Shown one piece after another: positions 1 through 8,400 of a stretch of 64,000 nucleotides of DNA. The notes under the pieces were generated by a model. The model searched no databases. It was not told where the DNA came from and worked only from the letters and a program-made list of their open reading frames with translations. Numbering within the stretch: the first letter of the stretch is position 1; each line of letters opens with the position of its first letter. Source of the stretch: Synergistaceae bacterium (GTDB lineage: Bacteria > Synergistota > Synergistia > Synergistales > Aminobacteriaceae); assembly GCA_017451025.1 (NCBI GenBank), contig JAFSSM010000059.1, forward strand, positions 1 to 64,000, given 5' to 3'. The translations under genes were made by a program, and so were the position numbers.

Positions 1-14
1 CCCCCCCCCCCCCC
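1..14. repeat. Poly-C tract at the window edge inside the adenylation gene
   Basis: Fourteen C residues open the window and may continue beyond it. On the coding strand they encode a glycine run just after the VGSDWVKRD segment, where adenylation domains normally continue into the GRxD hinge region. The tract could be a length-variable homopolymer in the gene or an assembly artefact at a contig end. Confidence 0.7.
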
Positions 15-1085
15 TGTAGTATTACGTATTGACAGGTCGCGCTTCACCCAGTCCGAGCCGACAAAGTATCTCTTGCCGTCAATCTCGGTAAAGTGAGCCG
101 CTTCGTTGGTGTAGCCCCTGAAGTATGGCAGGTGTACGCAGATTACGCCTTCGTCGGAGGGTATGCCCTTTTCGTCGAGAAGGACTATATCGAGATTGCT
201 GACGTTGTATCCGGCTGGGGTAATGTCATAAGGCTTGTCGATTCGGAAAAGACAGATGCTCCCGGCTTCTGTTGAAGCGTACACGTTCACAATATCGCAA
301 TCTTCACTAAAGAGATTTGAAGAGGAATCTCCTCCCGTAAACACGGCCTTGAGGTCAAATCTTGGATCATCCTTTATCATCTGCAGCAGGTTCGTGGAGA
401 AACACCCGTAATGCAGGTTATTCTTCTCGAAATACTCTGCCAAAGCGTCAACATTTCTTATCGTTTCATGCGATACTTCATGCAATGTTCCCCTGCAGCC
501 TAATGCACCTAGCGTAATTATGACATTGCTTATGAAGGATGCTGGCATATCATCAGCACTTAGTAACGGTTCAGCCTCATTATACGGAGCGTAAAGTACA
601 AGGCCGTCATTCGTGAGCTTGTCGTAAAAACCATACTCCTGCAATACGCCTTTGGGGTAACCTGTACTGCCTGACGTGTACAGCATAAATGCCAGGTCGT
701 GAGGGTCAGGCTCGGCGATCTCGCGGCACTCTTCCATGTTCATTGCCTCGTTCCACTTCTCCATGTCGAAGACTACCTTGCACCCGCTGTCGTGAATGGC
801 GAAGTCTATTCTGTCCCTGCCCATAATGTCCTCAAGTCCGAGCCACGCCGCGCCGGACATGATGATTCCGATTCGTGTGGCGATGTACTCGAGCCCCTTA
901 GGGAAATATATTGCGGCTACGTCCTCGCGTCCGATGCCGTGAGTCCTCAGCCAGTTATTGACCTTGAAGGCGCAGGAGCAGAGTTCGGCGTAGGTGGTTG
1001 TGCGCGTTCCGTCCCGGTCGACGACTGCGGGCCTGTCGGGGTGTTCCCGGACGGTTGCGGTGAAAATTTCCAGAAACTTAATCAT
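1..1085 (-). CDS. Adenylation-domain protein (NRPS/acyl-CoA ligase superfamily), 3' part beyond the window
   Basis: About 361 codons are open from an ATG at 1085 to the window edge, so the C-terminus is missing. The protein would activate a carboxylic or amino acid as its acyl-adenylate. Visible motifs are the P-loop-like core YTSGSTGYPKG (from residue 136), the A2-like GAAWLGLEDIMGRDR, and YASTEAG (from residue 269), which matches the A5 motif. The domain starts directly at the N-terminus, with no condensation domain in front. In-frame stops lie just upstream of the ATG, so this is the only reasonable start; an AGGAG lies 11 bases before it. It follows a MATE exporter on the same strand by 67 bp, which suggests product and exporter may belong together. 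The reading frame ends in a run of 14 C (G in the coding strand). Substrate is unknown; a stand-alone amino-acid-activating or DltA-like enzyme is also possible. Confidence 0.8.
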   Translation of the reverse strand, partial: MIKFLEIFTATVREHPDRPAVVDRDGTRTTTYAELCSCAFKVNNWLRTHGIGREDVAAIYFPKGLEYIATRIGIIMSGAAWLGLEDIMGRDRIDFAIHDSGCKVVFDMEKWNEAMNMEECREIAEPDPHDLAFMLYTSGSTGYPKGVLQEYGFYDKLTNDGLVLYAPYNEAEPLLSADDMPASFISNVIITLGALGCRGTLHEVSHETIRNVDALAEYFEKNNLHYGCFSTNLLQMIKDDPRFDLKAVFTGGDSSSNLFSEDCDIVNVYASTEAGSICLFRIDKPYDITPAGYNVSNLDIVLLDEKGIPSDEGVICVHLPYFRGYTNEAAHFTEIDGKRYFVGSDWVKRDLSIRNTTGGGG

Positions 1086-1152
1086 GAAGCTATCATCTCC
1101 TCATTAGTGCGGGATGAAGCATTTTAGCATAACAGCAAAAACATAACACTCA

Positions 1153-2475
1153 TTACCTCCTCTTCTGCCACGCAAAATAGTACCAGACCGTTATTAGTGC
1201 ACATAATATCCAGCCAGCAGGATACCCAAAACCAACAATATACACATTTCCAGGAAAAAGCCCCGTCATCACAAAAAGATATATCTGCCTGAAAAATACA
1301 TGCGTGCTCAGCGTAATTATCATCGGCATTCTGGAATTTCCATCACCCCGCAAATATCCCGCCAATATCTGGTTAAAACAGGTTACCACCGCTACAGGCG
1401 TGCACATCCTGATAAATATTGCCCCGTACTTCACAACTTCAGGGTCTAGGCTGAACAGTTTAACCAGGACAGGCGCATACACGCACAGCGTCAACGCCAC
1501 TCCCGACGAAATAGCAATCATCATTGCCAATGCTGTCCACGTTCCGGACTTGGCCCGAGCGTTGCTTCCTGCTCCCAAATTCTGGCCGGCAAACACCGTT
1601 ACTGCCTGCCCCATGCTCTGAATCGGAATCATCATGTACTGATCCAGCTTCATGTACACTCCCCACCCGGCAATCACTGCTGTCCCGAACACGTTGATAT
1701 ATCCCTGCACAAATACATTCGAGAAAGCTACTATTGCCATCTGAATCCCAAAAGGCAGGCCGATTTTCAGTATGTTATCCGCAACCGCAGGGCTTATGTG
1801 CATATTCGCAAACGCCCCTGTGGACACAGCGACTGCCCTAATCACGAGTACAGCACTCAACGCCTGAGCAATTACCGTCGCAATCGCTACTCCGGCTATC
1901 CCCCAGCCCAAAGCCAGCACAAAAACCAGATCCAGCACTATGTTCAAGATGCTGCAGATTATCAGGAACACTAGAGGTCTGCGTGTATCTCCCATTGCCC
2001 TAAGAATTGCTCCGCCGACGTTGTAGAACAGCAGGCCCGCAATTCCCCCAAAGTAGATTTTCAGGTACAGGTCAGCCTGCGAAAATATTTCCGGAGGTGC
2101 TGAAGTTATCCTCAGGAACCATCCGGAAGAACTTATACCAAAAATTGTGAGCAGAACCGACGCTATTAACGTGAGAACTATCGTTGAACTTACAGCTTCC
2201 CTCAATTTTTCGCGGTCATGTGCCCCGAAAGAACGGCTTATCACTACTCCTGCTCCTGTTGCTGTGCCGTTGAAGAACCTGACCAGCATTCCCACAATGT
2301 GAGTCGTGGCACTTACGGCGGCGAGTGCGGACATTCCGACGAAGCGCCCGACTACTACGCTGTCCGCAGTGTTGTAGAGGAGCTGCAATGTGTTTTCGAG
2401 GAGAAGGGGCCAAGTGAACGCAAGAAGTACCGGCCAGATTTTTCCTTGTGTCATGTCAAGTTCACGATGTTTCAC
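1153..2475 (-). CDS. MATE family efflux transporter (first of two)
   Basis: This is a polytopic membrane exporter of the MATE family, which moves cationic drugs or metabolites out of the cell against Na+ or H+. The N-terminal region after MTQGKIW carries the typical LLYNTADSVVVGRFVG segment, and about twelve hydrophobic segments follow over 440 residues. I place the start at the GTG at 2475 because GGAGGT lies 10 bases upstream; a TTG 42 bases further out has no ribosome site. The second half repeats the first (FSNVFVQGYINVFG), as expected for this fold. The adenylation gene follows 67 bp downstream on the same strand. A clear paralogue lies at 25887-27245 and shares the QLYNT.DS.VVG.FVG block. 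The transported compound cannot be read from the sequence. Confidence 0.9.
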   Translation of the reverse strand: MKHRELDMTQGKIWPVLLAFTWPLLLENTLQLLYNTADSVVVGRFVGMSALAAVSATTHIVGMLVRFFNGTATGAGVVISRSFGAHDREKLREAVSSTIVLTLIASVLLTIFGISSSGWFLRITSAPPEIFSQADLYLKIYFGGIAGLLFYNVGGAILRAMGDTRRPLVFLIICSILNIVLDLVFVLALGWGIAGVAIATVIAQALSAVLVIRAVAVSTGAFANMHISPAVADNILKIGLPFGIQMAIVAFSNVFVQGYINVFGTAVIAGWGVYMKLDQYMMIPIQSMGQAVTVFAGQNLGAGSNARAKSGTWTALAMMIAISSGVALTLCVYAPVLVKLFSLDPEVVKYGAIFIRMCTPVAVVTCFNQILAGYLRGDGNSRMPMIITLSTHVFFRQIYLFVMTGLFPGNVYIVGFGYPAGWILCALITVWYYFAWQKRR

Positions 2476-2691
2476 GAAAAGTTCTACCTCCATGTATTTT
2501 TTCACGGTGTACAGCAAATTTTAGCAGAGGCAGATGTAATTATGGAGACAGCTCCATAAAAACAGTGCTCATCAACATTAACGGGGTATTTTTGTAGTTG
2601 TAAAAGTAGTTGTAAAAATGCGGTGGACTGTCCTTTTTGAGGAGGCATTAATGACATTATACATTACCTCACTTATAGCGCAAATTACGTA

Positions 2692-2719
2692 TTGCAAAAA
2701 TTTCATCTCAGCATAAAAT
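2692..2719 (+). promoter_or_regulatory. Possible sigma-70 promoter of clpB
   Basis: TTGCAA at 2692-2697 and TAAAAT at 2714-2719 are 16 bases apart in the 293-bp gap between the divergent MATE gene and clpB. No CIRCE-type inverted repeat is evident in this gap. Nothing else in the gap is recognisable. Confidence 0.4.
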
Positions 2720-2768
2720 TACCGGCGAAAATTTAGTCAGACTTAGTTAAAGGATGTGAAGCATTATT

Positions 2769-5360
2769 ATGGACATGAATAAATTGACTCGCAAAAGCCA
2801 GGAAGCATTAGCTCAAGCTCAGGCCACAGCCAGCGAATATAACCACCAGACCGTTGATGTCGGGCATGTGTTAGCCGCATTGCTCAGAGACTCTTCCGGG
2901 CTGATCGTACAGCTCCTGCAGAAAATGAACGTCAACGTTCCGGCACTCGAGCGCGCAGTTAATGATGAATTGTCGAAATTGCCCAGAGTTACAGGTTCAG
3001 GCACAGAACAGGGCAAAATTTACCTGACCCAGAGGCTCGACCGCGTGCTCAATCACGCCGCAGAAAGAGCTCAAACTCTCAAGGATGAATACATTTCCGT
3101 TGAGCACATATTTCTGGCAATGCTTGAGGACGACAAAAACAAACTCTTTGCCAGGTTCGGCATAACTGAGGAGAAATTCCTTAAGACGCTTAACGAAGTA
3201 AGAGGTTCACAGAGAGTCCAGAGCGCAGACCCCGAAGCAACATACGAGGCTCTCGCAAAATACGGCAGGGACTTGGTGGAGGCGGCAAAGAACGGAAAAC
3301 TTGACCCTGTTATCGGCAGAGACGACGAGATACGCAGAGTTATCCGCATACTCTCCAGAAAAACCAAGAACAACCCCGTCCTAATCGGAGACCCTGGAGT
3401 CGGGAAAACAGCAATCGTTGAAGGACTGGCCCAGAGAATCGTACGCGGTGATGTGCCCGAAGGACTGAAGGACAGGACAGTTTTTGCGCTCGATATGGGG
3501 TCTCTCATCGCCGGTGCAAAATTTCGCGGAGAGTTCGAGGAAAGATTGAAGGCAGTCTTGAACGAGGTCAAGAACAGCGACGGAAGAATACTGCTCTTCA
3601 TTGATGAGCTTCACACCATTGTGGGAGCAGGAGCGGCAGAAGGAGCAGTAGATGCCGGAAATATGTTGAAGCCCATGCTCGCGCGTGGAGAACTTCACTG
3701 CATCGGAGCTACTACCGTCGACGAATACAGAAAGTACATCGAGAAAGATGCTGCCTTAGCCAGAAGGTTCCAGCCCGTTGACGTTGAACAGCCAAGCGTT
3801 GAGGACACGATTTCGATTCTGAGGGGAATACGCGAAAAGTTGCAGGTGCATCACGGAGTCGTCATAAGGGATAATGCGCTGGTTTCGGCGGCTGTCCTGT
3901 CTAACAGGTATATCACCAACAGATTCCTTCCTGACAAGGCAATTGACCTTGTTGACGAAGCATGTGCAATGATCAGGACAGAAATAGACTCCCAGCCGTC
4001 AGAACTGGATGCGGCCTCGCGGAAAGTTATGCAGCTCGAAATTGAGGAGACAGCGTTAAAGCGTGAAGATGATGCGGCCTCTCAGGAACGCCTTAAAGTT
4101 CTTCAGAAGGAGCTTGCTGAAGCGAGGAACGAGGCAGATGCTCTCCGTGCACAGTACGATACGGAGAAGAAGGCAATTGCCGGGATAAGGGATATTCGCA
4201 GGAAGATTGATGAAGTGAAGGCGGAAATTGAGAAGGCGAAACGTGAATATGACCTGAACAAAGCCGCCGAACTTGAGTACGGAAAACTTAGGGAGCTTGA
4301 GGACGAATTAGCCGCAAAGGATAAGGTCAAGCAGGATAATTCGGCGGAGAAGAAACTGCTTCGTGAGGAAGTTACGGAGGATGAGATTGCTGACATAGTG
4401 AGCCGCTGGACCGGAATACCTGTTACACGGCTTCTCGAGGGCGAGCGAGAAAAGCTGCTCAATCTGGATAAAGTTCTGCACAAAAGAGTCGTCGGGCAGG
4501 ACGAGGCAGTAGAGAGCGTAGCTGATGCGGTAATCAGGGCACGAAGCGGCATTAAGGATCCGGGAAAGCCGATAGGGTCATTCATATTTCTTGGTCCGAC
4601 AGGTGTCGGAAAAACGGAGCTGGCCAAGACTCTGGCTGAGGCATTGTTCGATTCTGAGGAGAACATGATTCGCATAGACATGAGCGAGTACATGGAGAAG
4701 CATTCGGTCTCGCGCTTGGTGGGAGCACCTCCCGGATATATCGGCTATGACGAGGGAGGACAGCTCACAGAGGCAGTTAGGCGCAGACCCTACAGCGTGA
4801 TACTGTTCGACGAGATCGAGAAGGCACACCCGGATGTGTTCAACATTCTGCTGCAGGTTCTCGACGACGGCAGGATAACGGATTCACACGGGCACGTCGT
4901 GGACTTCAAGAACACGGTGATAATCATGACCAGCAATATCGGTTCGCAGAGTCTCATCGACGGCAACGTAAACGGGATCATCTCGCACGAAGCCCGCGAA
5001 GAAGTAATGCAGCAGCTCAGGGCATCGTTCAAGCCCGAGTTCCTGAACAGGGTAGACGATATAGTTTTCTTCAAGCCGCTTAGCATCGACGAGGTAAAGG
5101 CAATTGTGAGGATTATGCTCGGGCATTTGTCGGAGAGGCTGGAGGACCGCCAGATAACGCTGAACTTTACGGATGAGGCTGTAGGGTTTATCGCTGAGGC
5201 AGGGTATGATGCAGTGTACGGAGCACGTCCGTTAAAACGCTACATCACGCATAATCTGGAGACCAGGCTTGCGCGTGCAATGATTGCCGGAGGAGTTCAT
5301 GAGAAGGGTAAAGTGAACGTCGCACTGAAGAACGGAGCATTAACGTTCAATTTCGAGTAG
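2769..5360 (+). CDS. clpB: ClpB, ATP-dependent disaggregase
   Basis: ClpB is the hexameric cytoplasmic Hsp100 that threads aggregated proteins through its pore together with DnaK. The 863 residues match the usual length. In order one sees the Clp N-domain (first 145 residues), NBD1 with Walker A GDPGVGKT (206-213) and Walker [10 protein letters not shown], the long middle coiled coil rich in E, K and A (about 410-525), NBD2 with Walker A GPTGVGKT (609-616) and LFDEIEKAH, and the C-terminal domain. Both pore loops lie in well conserved contexts ([23 protein letters not shown]). The ribosome site is weak (AGGA 16 bases before the ATG). A clear hairpin terminator follows at 5378-5415, so the gene is probably monocistronic. 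Confidence 0.97.
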   Translation: MDMNKLTRKSQEALAQAQATASEYNHQTVDVGHVLAALLRDSSGLIVQLLQKMNVNVPALERAVNDELSKLPRVTGSGTEQGKIYLTQRLDRVLNHAAERAQTLKDEYISVEHIFLAMLEDDKNKLFARFGITEEKFLKTLNEVRGSQRVQSADPEATYEALAKYGRDLVEAAKNGKLDPVIGRDDEIRRVIRILSRKTKNNPVLIGDPGVGKTAIVEGLAQRIVRGDVPEGLKDRTVFALDMGSLIAGAKFRGEFEERLKAVLNEVKNSDGRILLFIDELHTIVGAGAAEGAVDAGNMLKPMLARGELHCIGATTVDEYRKYIEKDAALARRFQPVDVEQPSVEDTISILRGIREKLQVHHGVVIRDNALVSAAVLSNRYITNRFLPDKAIDLVDEACAMIRTEIDSQPSELDAASRKVMQLEIEETALKREDDAASQERLKVLQKELAEARNEADALRAQYDTEKKAIAGIRDIRRKIDEVKAEIEKAKREYDLNKAAELEYGKLRELEDELAAKDKVKQDNSAEKKLLREEVTEDEIADIVSRWTGIPVTRLLEGEREKLLNLDKVLHKRVVGQDEAVESVADAVIRARSGIKDPGKPIGSFIFLGPTGVGKTELAKTLAEALFDSEENMIRIDMSEYMEKHSVSRLVGAPPGYIGYDEGGQLTEAVRRRPYSVILFDEIEKAHPDVFNILLQVLDDGRITDSHGHVVDFKNTVIIMTSNIGSQSLIDGNVNGIISHEAREEVMQQLRASFKPEFLNRVDDIVFFKPLSIDEVKAIVRIMLGHLSERLEDRQITLNFTDEAVGFIAEAGYDAVYGARPLKRYITHNLETRLARAMIAGGVHEKGKVNVALKNGALTFNFE

Positions 5361-5377
5361 AGACCTGTTAATTTTGC

Positions 5378-5415
5378 GGGGACTTCCTGAATTTTTGGGG
5401 AAGTTCCTTTTTTTT
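5378..5415 (+). terminator. Rho-independent terminator after clpB
   Basis: GGGACTTCC (5379-5387) pairs with GGAAGTTCC (5399-5407) with one G-U pair, and eight T residues follow at 5408-5415. Confidence 0.85.
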
Positions 5416-5473
5416 AGGCCGTGAACAGGATAAAATAATTCGTGAAATTTCCCAAGAATGAAGGTGAAGAATA

Positions 5474-8400
5474 ATGAATGATCAAGACTCCAAGCCTGCA
5501 ATTGAAGACTTTTATTCGATGTCTGCAAATCTTGTGAGGCAGCTGGATAAAATATCCGGACTTCTGTCTTTAAGAAAGATACCTTCAGAAGCAGAATTTA
5601 GCTATGCGATTACAGAGCTTGAAGCTATGCGCAAAAATTTCAGCGGAATAGTCGAAAAAGCAGAAGTTATTTTCAGCGCGTTCGTCAACGTCAGAGCCAA
5701 ATCACAGGAATATGCTCAAGCATTGAAGGCATCGCAGAATGAAGCTCAAGCTATGCTGAGGAATATATCTGAAGTATGCATAGACGATATTATCCAGATG
5801 TCGGAAGTCTGTGAAGCATTTCTTTCCGCTATAAACATGGAGAATATTCCGTCGGACCTGGCACCGCTTGAACAGTATCCCGGCAAAGTTCTTGTAGGAG
5901 TGATCGGTCATCAGTATTACTTGGCCGACGCAGAACAGGAAACAGCTCCCGATGATGAAGAATACTTTATCCTGAAAATTGCGGATGAGCCGGCAATACA
6001 GCAGGAAACAGTGCAGGTAAAACCTGAACACAGCCAGATAACGGTTTACAGGCCGTCATTCATAAGTGATGATGAAGTAGAAGAAGTGCTTTTCCCTGTT
6101 AATCGCATAAAGACAGGAAAACCGAGTGCATCTTCCTTCAAAAACGATATGAAGAATCTGGCCATAGGGAACCGTTATATCAGGACGCTACTGCCTCTGC
6201 TCACGCATATTGGTGCAATGACTAAGGATCAGGCATATTTTTTCTGCTTATGCATGAACTGGATGCCCGATTCCGTTAGTGATAAGGCAAAGCTCGAAAC
6301 ATGCATAGATGTTCTTGCGCAGAAGGGCTATATCGCACACTATGAATACGGCGGCAAAGATATATACTGCCTGACTGTTTACACTTTCACGTGCATGGAG
6401 AAAAAGAGTATCGCTGAAAAAATGACCGGCTTTTGGAGATGCAGCTTCGGAGAAAATATTTTCGGAGGCAGGGACAGAATAAGCAGCTTTTTCCTGAAGT
6501 CAATGTGTGAGGCGAATTATGCACTGCTGCTATGCCTGCACTATGAAGTGGACAAATTGAACGAAATGGACTTCCATGCAGTAATGAACTCCATAAAATT
6601 CACGAGCGGTAATTATGATATTGACATAGTATATCAGGGAGAAATTTTCAGGTGTACTCTGCTGGTTGATCTATTCGAACTTCACAGTTTTGATGGTGCC
6701 AATGTCATAGTGATTTGCGGTGAAGGAGAACTGCCCGAGAAAATAAGCCCGAATATTCATGTACTATTTGTGCTGTCATTTGACAGAAACATGGTGCGTT
6801 ACAGCTGCCTTGACGGCGAGAAGGTCATGGTATCTCAGGATATACGTAGTGAGGTGCCTGATGATATAGACGACGACGAGACGTTTTTTAAGCTGAAGAA
6901 TGCGGATTTTGCTAAGTACCAGTCAGCAGAGAACGTTCCGGAAGATGTGCCCGCAATTGAGCTTAGTGCTTCTCCTCAGGCCAAGAAGACAGCCGGGATA
7001 AGAGGAGGCTGGCGCAAAATTAGTGATGACAGCCAGGCTATGACTCCAGGCACAGGCATAAAAAGCAAGGCCGTTGAAGTTCCGCTTGACCCTGCACCTG
7101 AAGACCCCACTCCTGTAGTTCCGCCGAGAAGAGGCAGAAGACGCAAAGCCGTTGACGCTCCGATTAACCCTGCACCTGAAGACCACACCCCTGCAGTTCC
7201 TCCAAGAAGAGGCAGAAGACGCAAAGCCGCCGAAGCTCCGCTCAATCCTGAGCCTGACGGCCAAGTTCCTGCGGCTTCTCCCGCCACCAGCACAGTTTAT
7301 GAATACCTGCAGACATTGCTGGAAGTCAGCGATGCACCTTCTGATGAGGCGTTCTGCTCAATTATCAACTATCTCCTGGACAGACAGGCCACGACATTTA
7401 ACGAACTCAGGTCTGTTATCGTGCAGTCAGTGCTCCTCGCAAATGGTGCCGCACTGGAAAAAGACCGCCCAATGGCTGAAAGTATCGCCTCTCAGCTCAA
7501 ACTGGCCTCACACCTCCTCACTGAAGATGCACCATACTCATCCGCACATCTCGCGTCCGTCTTCAATGACCCGGAAAAATCCAGGCCGGAATTTCTTCTG
7601 TCGGCCTACCTCCTCGCAATGCTCACTCCATCTGCTGAATATGACTATGGCCTTCAGGACCAGACCAGAATGTTCTTCACGAGATTCGACGACTACTTCG
7701 GCGCATTCCCGGCCTTCAAGCCGCTGTTCAGCAGGATGCTTTCCGTTGCAGAAGCATCAACTCGCGGATTCTCTGCCGCTGTGATTGCGATGATCGGAAG
7801 CGAAGCTGAAAAGGAAGCGTTTTTCGACAGCATGAAGTCCGAAGCAGAAAGTTACCTCAAGGTTCCGTCCCCTAAGACCAGAATGAAATCTCTGCCGCCT
7901 ATGTACAACAATTGCTTCGGGCCAGAAAGCGACCTGTATTCATGCATGAAGATAATTGCTGACGGCAAAAACGACACATCATCCGTTGAATTTGTCGAGG
8001 CAGTTCTTGACGAGTACTGCAAAAGGCAGAACGATACCTTCACACCGGACAGAAGCAGGCTCGATGCCCGCATTGATGAAGAGTGGGACAAAAATAACTC
8101 CGGGAACAAATTCAAGCTGACAGGCATAGCCCGTGAACACGCAATACGGCACTTCACGCTGAGGCTTGAGCTTATGGCACTATGGCACGAACAGACCGCC
8201 GCAATGGCCGGAAACAGCCGGAAGGATCTTTCCAAACTTCGCAGCCTGAAGCAGGAAATACTATCTCTGTGTTCCGATATTCAGGAAGAAAACGGAACAG
8301 AATATCCCAATATTCTGCTTTGGGTGCTGTCGTTCATTCAGAAGTACCTCAACGGAGAAATTTCCAGGCTCGGGATTTACTCGGAACTGCTTTTGACGGG

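Noticed and set aside
699-1127. Plus-strand frame of 142 codons
   Set aside because: The minus strand here encodes the adenylation domain with clear core motifs, so the plus-strand frame is a shadow.
1153-2475. MATE plus adenylation gene as a full biosynthetic cluster
   Set aside because: Only one truncated adenylation domain is visible, with no carrier, condensation or thioesterase domain; calling a cluster would go beyond the evidence.
5361-5473. Copy of a tRNA 3' end that would mark the far side of an island
   Set aside because: Only the clpB terminator is seen here; no match to the tRNA-Glu or tRNA-Lys 3' halves.
7152-7784. Long plus-strand frame of 210 codons overlapping the giant ATPase gene
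   Set aside because: It is a +1 shadow of a proline- and serine-rich coding region and has no ribosome site or recognisable domain.
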